In this document: piece by piece, positions 50,694 to 59,319 of the stretch
Position numbering within the stretch: position 1 is the first letter of the stretch
Layout: every line of letters begins with the position of its first letter
Assembly (NCBI GenBank): GCA_026874595.1
Contig: CM049307.1
Location: forward strand, 2,443,579 to 2,507,578
Reading direction: 5' to 3'
Length of the DNA stretch: 64,000 nucleotides
From: Sipunculus nudus
Lineage: Eukaryota; Annelida; Sipuncula; Golfingiida; Sipunculidae
Translations under genes and position numbers: made by a program
Notes under the pieces: model-generated
Told to the model about the DNA's origin: nothing
Database searches by the model: none
The model's input: the letters and a program-made list of their open reading frames with translations, nothing else

Positions 50694-52288
50694 AGTGCCT
50701 CCACCTCACACGGAAGCCATGTTATTTGGTGTTTACGGAGCTTTGCATTAAAGAACCCTGCCAAATGGAGTTTATCATCTCGCAGTACATATAGTGTGGC
50801 ACCTATACCACATTGTTTTACAGATCCGTCAGTGACGACCCAGAGACAGTCGTCTGGTCTCGGCAAAGTAATTACCTTATTGTCACGGAGGCGTAACTGA
50901 GAATGTGTGAATGTGGTTAATAGCTCATCAGTCCATTCAATTTTGTCACGAGATGGCTTGCCTGCAGTGTGCCTTTCGAGGGGGTCCAGCAGGTCAGCAT
51001 ACCCGGGCAGCACCCGACTGAGCACTTTGTATGCGCCGATATATGATCTTAACCCTTTGATTGTGGATGGGGGCTCCACAGAAGATAGTGCGGCGATTCT
51101 GTGAGGGCTAGCTTTGAGGGTACCACTGGACCAAACCCATCCAAGAATAACTGTTGTTGTAGGGCATATGATAGTTTTCGCTGCGTGTAGGCTGATGTTG
51201 TTACGTTTGAGGGAGGCAAGGACCTGGCCCCAGTGATTTAATAGATCTTCCGGTGTGTCAACTCCCACGAAGAGATCATCAGCTATTTTAGCTACACATC
51301 CTTCTTGAATGAAATCACCGAGCACTCTGCACATCAGCTCCTCCAGACATGTTTCAGATCCAGGCATGCCCATGGCACACCTGGTATAGACGCGTATCCC
51401 TTTGAAAGGTGTAACTACACTACAATATTTCATCGAAGACTGGGAAAGGGGGATTTGGTAGAATGCATGGCGAAGGTCGGTAACTATGGTGTATTTCCAC
51501 CGTCCTATGTCTCTGAGGACACTGTCCACGTTCGGCATGAGGGAGGGCTGGGGTTTACTGTACTGTCCTACTTCCCCGAATGAGGTCACCAGCCGACTGC
51601 CCCCGTTCGGTTTTTTTACCAGAAATGACAGGTTTAGGTATTCAACACAGACGTTCACTTCCTCGGGTTTAGCGAAGACTCCGGCAGATTCAAGCTCATC
51701 AAATTTCTGTTGGAGTTCAATCATTGACTTCCGGTTGTAATGTGGTATACGGCCCTTCCGTTGTGGGGGGAGGGTCGCGCCCATATTGACAACTGCCTCA
51801 ATTTTCCCACTGACCCCGTTATACTTAGATATAGTGGGTTTAAACACACTGTCATAATCCATGTTCAGGTCAGTAAACATGTCGCGTATTGTTTTGGGTA
51901 GACATTGATCCAAATCGACTGATACCTGATGGGAATGGGAACCACTGGCTGTTTCGCGAGACATAACAACCTTATTGGCCTGGGGGTCACATACTGTAGG
52001 TAGTGTTTGATCCTCAGAGACTTGCGATATATGATGTAACTGGCATAAGTGTTCATTGCGTTTAAGTAATATAGCCTCTTCTGTGGTATTTACGAGTCGC
52101 AAAGTGTGGCCAATGGACTGTATTTCTTGAGGAGCAGGCCATGCTTTGTCTGGGCTAACATGTTTGTTGCATGGTGCGTCAAACCGTGGTTCAAGTGCCC
52201 AAACAGAGTCAGGTTCAGTGTCATGTGGTGCCTCTAAATCAATATATTCACCCGGAAGAACTACAGTCTGTTTAGGGGGGGGGGGCAC
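50624..52288 (-). CDS. pol: Reverse transcriptase and N-terminal RNase H segment of pol
   Basis: About 550 residues that copy element RNA into DNA and degrade the RNA strand. Numbering from the frame start: residues 1-150 are a linker; the RT runs from about 160 to 440, with VTDLRHAFYQIP carrying the first catalytic Asp (271), a CAMGMPGSE block, and IADDLFVG with the Asp pair (337-338). That last motif has Ile-Ala where most reverse transcriptases have Tyr-X. LGWVW (382-386) and the ASPHRI block match the Gypsy connection region. RNase H begins at about 480 with VVTDGS (Asp 487) and CEVEAL (Glu 528/530). No ATG begins this frame; it opens in the C11 run. It diverges from the RNase H family near 50660-50680, where the remainder continues in another frame. 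The stop at 50624 is therefore not a natural end. Confidence 0.9.
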   Translation of the reverse strand: MPPPPKQTVVLPGEYIDLEAPHDTEPDSVWALEPRFDAPCNKHVSPDKAWPAPQEIQSIGHTLRLVNTTEEAILLKRNEHLCQLHHISQVSEDQTLPTVCDPQANKVVMSRETASGSHSHQVSVDLDQCLPKTIRDMFTDLNMDYDSVFKPTISKYNGVSGKIEAVVNMGATLPPQRKGRIPHYNRKSMIELQQKFDELESAGVFAKPEEVNVCVEYLNLSFLVKKPNGGSRLVTSFGEVGQYSKPQPSLMPNVDSVLRDIGRWKYTIVTDLRHAFYQIPLSQSSMKYCSVVTPFKGIRVYTRCAMGMPGSETCLEELMCRVLGDFIQEGCVAKIADDLFVGVDTPEDLLNHWGQVLASLKRNNISLHAAKTIICPTTTVILGWVWSSGTLKASPHRIAALSSVEPPSTIKGLRSYIGAYKVLSRVLPGYADLLDPLERHTAGKPSRDKIEWTDELLTTFTHSQLRLRDNKVITLPRPDDCLWVVTDGSVKQCGIGATLYVLRDDKLHLAGFFNAKLRKHQITWLPCEVEALCIGAAVNISPPILLNRTILPRY

Positions 52289-52916
52289 GAATCAAGAATA
52301 TCTGGGCAGGCCTGGTTGAAACATCACTATTACGTGGGGTTTTGTAATATACAACATCAGTTCCATGAATGACAACTTGTTTCTTGGCAGAACGTATGGC
52401 TATGTCATTGTCAGTGAGAAAGGGAGTGCCAGCTAGTATTTCGACATCTAGTTGTTTTACCACAAGGGTGTCGAGCTGGAATGTATATGGCCCTCTGGTT
52501 AATTCGCAGTGAACCTCACCTATAATATCCAGTGGCGTGACGCCATCGGCCTGTCTGGCCATCTGGGATGCAGGGGTTATAGGTAAGCCAATGGCATGAG
52601 CCGAGGATTCTTTGATCATATTAGTAGTCGCACCAGTGTCAAGTGTGAGATGGACCAACTTGTTGTTATAGTATGTGTTCAGATAGGGGGATTGCTCAAC
52701 ATTACATCTACGGACACTGGGTGTGTCGAATAAGGCGCAAGGCACATCATCCCTACCTCCGTGGTCTTCGATACACTCCTCGTAATCACTACTGTCCTCC
52801 ACTTCAGTAATAAGGCGCGATCTAGCCATATATCGCCTGTCCCTGTCAGGCAAGAATTTGCATTCACTTAGATTGTGAGATGTGTAAGGTCGGTTAGCCG
52901 TTTTGCATAGTATGCA
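52272..52916 (-). CDS. Zinc knuckle plus aspartic protease segment
   Basis: This frame is offset +1 from gag. It begins with a CX2CX9HX4C zinc knuckle (52860-52916), the RNA-binding nucleocapsid element. An acidic stretch follows, then an aspartic protease: [10 protein letters not shown] with the catalytic DTG at about 52632-52640, and a later ILAGTPFL motif corresponding to the second conserved block of retropepsins. The protease would cleave the Gag-Pol polyprotein. The frame is open from about 52975, overlapping the end of gag by about 80 bp. It stops inside a C11 run (plus-strand G11, 52275-52285), and the reverse transcriptase continues in another frame from that same run. It has no convincing start of its own, so it is a polyprotein segment. 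Confidence 0.8.
   Translation of the reverse strand, partial: CILCKTANRPYTSHNLSECKFLPDRDRRYMARSRLITEVEDSSDYEECIEDHGGRDDVPCALFDTPSVRRCNVEQSPYLNTYYNNKLVHLTLDTGATTNMIKESSAHAIGLPITPASQMARQADGVTPLDIIGEVHCELTRGPYTFQLDTLVVKQLDVEILAGTPFLTDNDIAIRSAKKQVVIHGTDVVYYKTPRNSDVSTRPAQIFLIRAPPP
52275..52285 (-). other. C11 homopolymer at the protease/RT frame change
   Basis: Eleven consecutive G on the plus strand (C on the coding strand). The protease frame enters it and stops at TAA just after; the RT frame is open from the same run onward. The offset is one base, so run-length slippage, a sequencing error or frameshifting would each explain it. Confidence 0.85.
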
Positions 52917-53715
52917 CGATTTTCGTCTTTTGAATACTGGGCGTGAACTGTTGGTCGGAACGAATCTCTGTGTGGGCAGCTAGTGTGGCTGTGCGCATGG
53001 CTCTCGTGTCCTCAATAGTGATTAACTCTTCTAGTAGAGAGGGTAAAGCCTGGGATATTTCCGGTTTGATGGAAGCAAGTGACTTATTCCTGAGCTCAGT
53101 CCCGTATTTTTGTTTGACCAAGCGAGGCAAACCAACATGAATGAGCTGGAGCCATATCACGACGACAGTGTTCTCGAGTGTTGGGGTTAAATCCTCGTCC
53201 TCTGACACATTTGCTCCGTGATGGGTGATGCCACAATCAGTCGTTAACAGATTGTCTTCGAAGAACGCCATTATACGTTGATATAGGTCCTCAGGGCGTT
53301 CATCAGGTGATAGTTTGATATTGGCCAGATCCAGAAAGTGTGAGCCCGTGGACTGGAAACCGTAATGCTGTCTTATCAGGTACCAAATGCCTTTGAGGGA
53401 AGTTGATCCTTTTATTATGGAATTTCGTGAAATCACTGTGCAGTAATTAGCGATTTGACCCAGCATAAGTTCTAAATGGGCAGTTTTCTGCGCTGCAGTA
53501 AGTCTGCTGTCAGCAGCTACGCTTGGCCCGTCATCACTAAAACCTCTGTTTGGGTTGGAGGCGGTTTTCCTTTGCCAAGTAACATCTCCTAAGAAGGGAG
53601 CAAAGTTCCTGTCTAAGGACAATATATAAATAAGGTTTTGTTTCCAGTTCTCAAAGGAATTCACAGTTTCATGAGTGGTCAGCTGCCATTGTTTCGGCGC
53701 TCTGGGAGTTGCCAT
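52894..53715 (-). CDS. gag: Gag-like capsid protein of the retrotransposon
   Basis: A 273-residue frame from the ATG at 53715. An in-frame TTG 27 bp upstream is less likely to be the start. It has no enzymatic motif. It begins [11 protein letters not shown] and contains tryptophan- and leucine-rich helical segments, including a WKQNLIYIL stretch and an [20 protein letters not shown] stretch of the type common in retrotransposon capsid domains. In such elements Gag assembles the cytoplasmic particle that packages element RNA. The frame ends at 52894, just before a zinc knuckle that is encoded in a different frame (the frame of the protease), so either a frameshift mutation or programmed frameshifting separates capsid from nucleocapsid. 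Assignment rests on position and general character, not on a diagnostic motif. Confidence 0.75.
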   Translation of the reverse strand: MATPRAPKQWQLTTHETVNSFENWKQNLIYILSLDRNFAPFLGDVTWQRKTASNPNRGFSDDGPSVAADSRLTAAQKTAHLELMLGQIANYCTVISRNSIIKGSTSLKGIWYLIRQHYGFQSTGSHFLDLANIKLSPDERPEDLYQRIMAFFEDNLLTTDCGITHHGANVSEDEDLTPTLENTVVVIWLQLIHVGLPRLVKQKYGTELRNKSLASIKPEISQALPSLLEELITIEDTRAMRTATLAAHTEIRSDQQFTPSIQKTKIVHTMQNG

Positions 53716-53880
53716 GCTTTTACTTAAGCAGGAGATGTACAATTACAACAGTGGGCGATAATACCTGCGTTTGGCAGCTTGTCACTGGTTCAGGCAGAAT
53801 GTCTATGTATCCGGGCACTTGTGGGCTACAAGGTGTGAGTGCTGTTGTATAGGGTCTTCTTTGCGACGAAGACGTGGGCT
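53716..53880 (-). other. Untranslated leader between primer site and gag
   Basis: About 165 bp with no reading frame of note. It would hold packaging and dimerisation signals in a retroelement, but none can be identified by eye. Confidence 0.4.
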
Positions 53881-53897
53881 AGATCCTGCTGCCACCA
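53881..53897 (-). other. Putative primer-binding site
   Basis: Immediately after the 5' LTR the element strand reads TGGTGGCAGCAGGATCT. It begins with TGG, complementary to a tRNA 3' CCA. The first ten bases fit the acceptor end of some animal leucine tRNAs as I remember them; the match beyond that is not clear. Its zero spacing from the LTR supports the LTR boundary. Confidence 0.5.
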
Positions 53898-54030
53898 CGA
53901 CAAACAACAACAATGTCCTTATATCGGATCAAGCCTTTATATGGATGTAAGGCGGACACAGAAGGGAGATGACCGTAAACACACGTGGTAACAATGAACA
54001 TTAGTTTAACTAATTGCCGTAAGGTGGCGC
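53898..54030 (-). repeat. 5' long terminal repeat (133 bp)
   Basis: This is a direct repeat of 48376-48508. The only difference noticed is T at 54014 against C at 48492. On the element strand it opens with GCGCCACCTTACGGC and ends with TTGTTGTTTGTCG, so it lacks the usual TG...CA ends. It contains a TATAAAG box and one CACGTG. The 3' boundary is supported by the adjacent TGGTGGCAGC, which looks like a primer-binding site. The outer base at 54030 may belong to the target-site duplication instead, giving 132 bp. Confidence 0.88.
53935..53941 (-). promoter_or_regulatory. TATA box in 5' LTR
   Basis: On the element strand the LTR reads CCATATAAAGGC, giving TATAAAG here. It lies about 90 bp into the LTR, leaving only about 40 bp for transcription start and U5. 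It is a plausible core promoter by sequence and position; transcription itself is inferred. Confidence 0.5.
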
Positions 54031-54032
54031 TC
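54030..54032. repeat. Target-site duplication, right copy (CTC)
   Basis: This matches the left flank at 48373-48375. Base 54030 could alternatively be the last LTR base, in which case only TC is duplicated. Confidence 0.5.
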
Positions 54033-54319
54033 TTCTCCTGTTTTATACCTCAAAACGGTAGGGGATGGGGGTCTTGTACTTCTGTCTTATGCCTCATAAC
54101 GGCGGGGGTAGGGAGTCCTCTTCTCCTGTTTTATACCTCAAAACGGTAGGGGATGGGGGTCTTGTACTTCTGTCTTATGCCTCATAACGGCGGGGGTAGG
54201 GAGTCCTCTTCTCCTGTTTTATACCTCAAAACGGTAGAGTTGGTGGGGGTGGGGGTGGGGGGGGGGGGGGGGTAGGGGGTCCTGTACTCCTTTCTTGTGC
54301 CTCATAACGGCAGGGGGTT
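54033..54319 (+). repeat. 88-bp edge subfamily, right remnant, and end of the array
   Basis: The satellite resumes immediately after the transposon with CTTCTCCTGTTTTATACC and runs for about two and a half dimers. It is then interrupted by a G-rich expansion (about 54242-54277) and ends with one ordinary-looking monomer (TCCTGTACTCC ... CTCATAACGGCAGGGGG). After GGGGGTTTTAATAAATA near 54319 there is no further satellite similarity, so this is the array boundary. Confidence 0.88.
54242..54277 (+). repeat. G-run expansion, strong G-quadruplex candidate
   Basis: GGTGGGGGTGGGGGT is followed by an uninterrupted run of 16 G (54257-54272) and then TAGGGGG. Four or more G-tracts of at least four with one-base loops satisfy the usual G4 pattern. 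It probably arose by slippage of the satellite's own GGGGGT tract. Confidence 0.8.
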
Positions 54320-54979
54320 TTAATAAATATAACCTTACAGCTGGATCAGACCTTGCCATATAAACAAGCTCTTGACATTGGGGACTTCACAAAAAATATC
54401 GGGGGTTGGCTGGAGGCCTTACACGTGAAAAATATATAAATTAACAACATGGTTTCACCTGAATTTTCAATGTGGAAGAGAAATCAATAAAATGTTGAGT
54501 ATTTACCTGATATAATATAAAGGTAATCTGGTATTGAAGAAGCATAACACATCATGTAGAAATGGAACAAATAATGACAGTTTATACTGAGATAAGCCGT
54601 TTCTCAGAACTGTCTCTTGAATCTGTTTTAACGGTGTGTCGGTTTTTCTTTAATATCATCAAAGCTGTTGCTCTGGGGCCACGTGACATGTACATGTTCT
54701 GAAAGCTAAGGATAAGCTCTACAGTACAATGTATAGAAATGCCTTGAAATCGATCGAAATTTTAGAGATTAAACAAATATTTTAATTATTCTATATATAC
54801 TTTAAATGAATAATTTCAGCTATTTATGGTGCAAACATTTCATTTTCAAACGTAAAATGGAGTTTCAAACGTATTTCCTAAAATGCGTATTTTCAGTTTT
54901 TGCCTGTAATTCGACACCTTTCATGAGTGAATTTATTTTTAAATAATGGTATTAAAAACTTAAATAATAATTTTAGAGT

Positions 54980-54991
54980 GGGGGGGGGGGG
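54980..54991 (+). repeat. Poly-G run (12)
   Basis: Twelve consecutive G followed by TAGGGG in otherwise AT-rich sequence. It resembles the GGGGGGTAGGGGG pattern at the array end, but no other satellite sequence accompanies it. Confidence 0.7.
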
Positions 54992-55021
54992 TAGGGGAGT
55001 GTCCATATTTTAATATGAAGA

Positions 55022-55060
55022 CTTACAGGTATTTACAGGCTTACAGGCTGTTACAGGTAT
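55022..55060 (+). repeat. Short TTACAGG degenerate tandem cluster
   Basis: TTACAGG occurs four times within about 40 bp (ACTTACAGG, TTTACAGG, CTTACAGG, GTTACAGG), with spacers of a few bases. It is probably a small slippage-derived repeat. Confidence 0.6.
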
Positions 55061-56880
55061 GCTTGAATTTCTGATTTTCGTCAATTATCTAAAATTTCAA
55101 CAAACTATTTTCCAATTTAGATAAAATTAACTAGCTTAAGAAATTTTATAATAAAAATGGTAGAGCAAATGCTCAGCTTTGAGATTAAGTATATGTCGAG
55201 GGGTTCCATACCAACAGTAAAAATACAAGAACTTCCACCGGGGTAACTTTATGCGTGAGACACCAAGGTGGAGTTCTGTAATCAAATTGTGATCGGTCAC
55301 ATTCGGAGCACTAATATTGACTATCCTTTCCAAGTGAGTGCATCACACTAAACAACTGCCAGTCACCCAGATATATCCGTCCTGAGCAGACTTGGGCGTC
55401 TGCATGGAGATGGATACAAGCTGCAACATTGAATACACACAGGAGATGAGGCTGGGTTTTAAATCCTGTGACACTCAGAGTAAATAGACTCTGATTAAGA
55501 CGGCGAGGCAGCCCTCAGAATCAATTTTTAAACCTACTTCCCAGAAGTAAACGTGATATTTATGTCCATTAGTCAAAGAAAACCGAAGTCTCTCTTGCTC
55601 CGATGCAATTCCTCATGTCAGTCTATGCAGAAAAGATTGTGTTATTTTTAGCAGTAAAACTCTTCATGAGAGAGACCAGCTGTGGATCCCGGACCAGGTA
55701 GGGTGAGCAAAAGGAAAGAATTAATTAAAATGTTCAGAGTCATTTTTCCTCTTCACTATAAAGTGTATATGATTTTGCCTTCCTTTATATCCCTCCCTGA
55801 TACTTGTCATCACATATACATGTATACCATATAGAGCTAGAGAACACAAAAGAAACAGAGCAAAAAAAGGTCTCCTGCGCTCGGGTTCAGTGCATGAACA
55901 ATGCAGAGGTTGTCACGAGCGATCAGATAAAACATTGAGGCTTCATCACTTTAATGCGGAAACAATGTGGGGTTCATCCAGAAAGGTCATTAGGTTCCAT
56001 CCGGAAACTCGCTGTTAATGACAAAGAAGGGTCTTTTACTTTCACAAATTGAGATATATAAAATAATGTATTTCTAGTCCATATAACGGATCCCAACATT
56101 CAATGTCAGTCGCCCAACAGATGTCGCTAGTTTGATGGAAGATCTCTTATAATAATAAATCCTAATCCTGGAGTTGCTCAAGCATAACTCAATGGTCCAG
56201 CTTTCTCAGTACTAAATATACTAGTATATTATCTGCCGGGGAATGAGCAGCAATAAATACACATTAATTTGCATGAGGCCCTGAAGACCACAAGCATTAA
56301 ATGTTTTGGTCTGTTTATTTGGCTGTGTAAGATGCAGGCTCATGTTTGAGTGGTCGAAAGCCCCGATAATTACTTCACTGGATCCGTGTATACAATGTCA
56401 GGTATCGTTTAGCAGACATTTTGCAGTGTACGTTAGCGGAGCTGTCATCATTCCATGTTAAAGATAAATAGGAACCTAAACAGTGAATGAGGTATTTTGC
56501 CAAACTTTCCCAAGCTATCCAGGGATGTCCTCACTTTGTGGGATTAAATGCATGTCGTTAACATTAAAAGCGATATGAATCAGACCATCTGACCTTTGAC
56601 CAGCTGTATCGTTTCCTATGATCTGTCCATCCTTTTAGATATATATCTGAGTTCCGACCGTCGGGGATGTGCGGATCACGAAGCGTCTCTGTAGATATCA
56701 AAGTCAATAACACTTCTCCTGCATATATAATAAGTACCCTGAGGGTCAAATACAGGTTTAAGTGTCGTGAAACATTAGTGAGTTTGAGTATCCTTTCTGT
56801 GTTCTCAGTCCTGCAGTAATTGAAGGGTGCAGCAGTGAAAGCTCAAAAGGGCCAAATTTAAGAAAAGACCCCCATTATAC

Positions 56881-56882
<2 letters not shown>

Positions 56883-56966
<84 letters not shown>
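56883..56966. repeat. (TA)n microsatellite
   Basis: About 42 uninterrupted TA units (84 bp). Such tracts are often length-polymorphic and can extrude cruciforms. Confidence 0.95.
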
Positions 56967-56969
<3 letters not shown>

Positions 56970-57289
56970 TGTATACATTTCTCAACATTATAAAATGACA
57001 TTGATTGAATAGTTTGATATAACATAATAGATTAATAGCACTTTGAATAAAGTTCCCTTAATAAATAAAAAAAAGAGCAGACACACACAAATATAAACCA
57101 CAATATATGAATTTATATATACCATTTCAAGCAGGCATGTCCTAATTTTTCGCTCGTTTGCTGCATGTCAGTGACGCCGAAACCTCGATCGGTGTAGGCT
57201 GTAGTGTTCGCTTCAGGGGATTGGTAGGCACTCGTTCAAAATAATGGGGAAAATTTTCGTTTGTTAAATGATGTAAGATACGTGAAAGC

Positions 57290-57350
57290 TTAACGTATCG
57301 ATGTGTATCGATATGTATCGAATTATTGGTATATTGATCCAGCCCTAGTG
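57290..57350 (-). mobile_element. Possible terminus of a hAT-like MITE
   Basis: Read on the minus strand, the segment starts CACTAGGGCTGGATCAATA and continues into TATCGATACACATCGATACG. A TAGGGCTGG start followed by ATCGATA-type sequence resembles the ends of many animal hAT elements. I found no matching second end or 8-bp target duplication, so it would be a truncated relic at best. Confidence 0.25.
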
Positions 57351-57936
57351 AAGAGATTAAGTGTACATTTCATCACTACATGATAGGTTAGAATTGTTTC
57401 AAAGCAAATAACACGCACATTGTTTATTTTGTGATAAAAATTGATGAATAAAGTGTCATTGGAAAACATGCGCATGTTAACTGTAAATGGAAGACTATTT
57501 TATAACGACGAGATTTAATTTTGAAGTTTGAGAGTTAAAAAATTTATCCCCCGTCCAACATATCCTAAAATGACCTGTGGTGGAAGGTTTTTTTTCCCGT
57601 CTGGGCGACTTGCCTTGTTTAAATGTTATCTCTATATATATATTAAAAAACACCCAGACTTATACTCTTATACTAATTGTTAAAATATGCCTTATTGAAT
57701 TAAACAAGCGATTGAAGATGTATAAGCTATAAGAAACTTGGCTAAAGTAAATGTTTTAAACTGATTATGTGGTAAACATGAGCTTTTGGCCGGTCTGAAT
57801 TTATGGAGAAATGTGATCTATAGTCCACAAGTAACGTGAGTTCTCCATAGATTTTGCCGTAATAAATCAAGTTTTGTCATTTGAGAAACCAGCAGCCATG
57901 TAACGCAGGCTCGAAACACCCGACCCGTGTACGGAA

Positions 57937-57948
57937 GGTCACGTGACC
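57937..57948. promoter_or_regulatory. Palindromic E-box GGTCACGTGACC
   Basis: A perfect 12-bp palindrome containing GTCACGTGAC, the form bound by TFEB/MITF/USF-type bHLH-zip factors in animals. Function is not shown; there is no gene nearby to assign it to. Confidence 0.4.
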
Positions 57949-58832
57949 CGGTACCAGAAGACTGGTATCGATTCTACTCAGTCCCGTGGGTTGATTGGTA
58001 AAAACATAAGAAAAGAGACTCCGCAACAAGTAAATATGTACTGGACCGAGTTAATTAACAGAACTGACTAGAGCGATAAGCTTCTGCTAATATTGAAGAG
58101 ACCGTATCTGAACTGACTAAAATTACCTCATTACTCATTTACAATAACCAGCTCGTTACTTGCCATCATTTTGACTCCTGTTTGGTAAATGATTGCTGCT
58201 TAAAAATTGGCAGTAATAGACGGCTTGCATCGGCTACTTTATTATTCACAGTCCACACTGGTTTTTGTCACTTTGATTGGTTTTTAATTGTTAAACCATA
58301 TCTTTCAGGGTTATCGCATTGTTAATGCTTGTAATTCAAGAGCGTGCTGGAGGTTTTATATGCACGTGGGTTATGAACGTGCAAGCTATATATTTCTGTC
58401 ATCATTCTTGCAAATCAGAAGAAATATTTGAATTGAAACCATCATCTTTAGTGCTGAGATTCTTCCTGTTAAATCTACAATTGTTTACTCATGCTCTATC
58501 GCTAGCACAATTATGAAGCATTTAAAACTTTTATTCCATGAGATATTTCCACGTGCAGTCAATGATATAATGGCAAGACAACATATTCCCACTGAATAAA
58601 AAGGTAAACGACATGGCTTTTTGACATACATTTTAATATTTAAGAGTTTGATGTTTTTATGTACACATATATTGACTTACTCTTGCGCTGGAATGAATGT
58701 TGTTAAGGTTATAAATAAAATTTTGTTGATAATTATTCCTCTCGACAACGTTTTGTTCCATGTTTCGTTGTACATTGATGTAAGATAATACTCAGATACA
58801 TGACAATACTCCTGCGATCAGCGTCCTGTTCT

Positions 58833-58842
58833 GTCACGTGAC
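58833..58842. promoter_or_regulatory. Palindromic E-box GTCACGTGAC
   Basis: A second exact copy of the 10-bp palindrome found at 57938-57947, about 0.9 kb away. Confidence 0.4.
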
Positions 58843-59171
58843 TCTCTCTGTAAATGCTGCAGTAAAGAGCATGTTTCTCCTTGATCTGACATCAAAGTGA
58901 GGCGCTGCACCTGCTCAGATCCACAGAGAATGAACAAGCCGGCCACAACGAGGCTGTGACGACGTCTTATAGGGCCGCTGGTATCAAAAGGGATGGCGTC
59001 GTCAGTAACTTCATAAAATATCTAACCCAGCAAGGATGTGAAGTTTTGCTGATTATGTTGGTGTAATCTGCGTTTAGTATAGTTTATCATAGTGTGTTGC
59101 AGTTTAAATGTAAAAAGTATAATTTCGAATTTAAAAAGCTAAATTTGTTTAATGTAAACGGGGCTTTTAGC

Positions 59172-59205
59172 GTCACTGTAAAATATGTTCTATATCAGCA
59201 ATATG

Positions 59206-59283
<78 letters not shown>

Positions 59284-59319
59284 AAAACATATTGCTGATA
59301 TAGAAATGTTTACTGTGAT
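59172..59319. repeat. Inverted repeat enclosing a microsatellite
   Basis: CTATATCAGCAATATGT (59190-59206) and its exact reverse complement ACATATTGCTGATATAG (59287-59303) flank a TATG/TA microsatellite. The similarity continues outward imperfectly to about 59172 and 59319 (GTCACTGTAAAATATG against CATTTACTGTGAT). Arms of about 33-35 bp around a simple-repeat core suggest a small MITE-like foldback element. Target duplications were not evident. Confidence 0.65.
59207..59278 (+). repeat. (TATG)n(TA)n compound microsatellite
   Basis: About seven GTAT/TATG units are followed by about 20 TA units, forming the core of the surrounding inverted repeat. Confidence 0.9.

Larger units (their letters stand above)
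48376..54030 (-). mobile_element. LTR retrotransposon, Ty3/Gypsy-like, coding region broken
   Basis: A 5.65-kb insertion into the 88-bp satellite subfamily, transcribed right to left. In element order it has a 133-bp 5' LTR, a tRNA-primer-like site, gag, zinc knuckle and aspartic protease, reverse transcriptase with RNase H, integrase, a purine-rich tract and a 133-bp 3' LTR. The PR-RT-RNaseH-IN order, with an HHCC-type integrase N-terminus and a D,D-35-E core, is that of Ty3/Gypsy (Metaviridae) elements. BEL/Pao has the same order, but the RT block does not look like it. The two LTRs differ at one noticed base, yet the coding region has three frame changes (about 52894-52975, 52275-52285 and 50660-50680) and an in-frame stop at 50025-50027. 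The copy is probably not autonomous as written. Confidence 0.9.
54320..56882. other. AT-rich non-coding DNA, no gene recognised
   Basis: Single-copy-looking sequence. Frames are short (at most about 65 codons), occur on both strands and match no family I know. It contains a 12-G run (54980-54991), a small TTACAGG cluster (55022-55060) and two CACGTG hexamers (54422 and 54680). It could be intergenic or intronic; nothing seen decides between them. Confidence 0.6.
56967..59171. other. AT-rich non-coding DNA with E-boxes
   Basis: No gene is recognised; the longest frame is about 65 codons (58319-58516) and has no known motif. It includes a possible hAT-like terminus near 57290-57350 and four CACGTG hexamers between 57940 and 58840. 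A locally more GC-rich stretch at about 58800-59000 has no interpretable feature. Confidence 0.55.

Noticed and set aside
50640-53140. Plus-strand frames of 65-92 codons within the retrotransposon
   Set aside because: They are antisense shadows of pol and gag, where the opposite strand has clear enzymatic motifs.
58814-58836. GATCAGCGTCCTGT, identical to part of a satellite monomer variant
   Set aside because: A single 14-base match with no flanking monomer sequence, plausible by chance given the many monomer variants.
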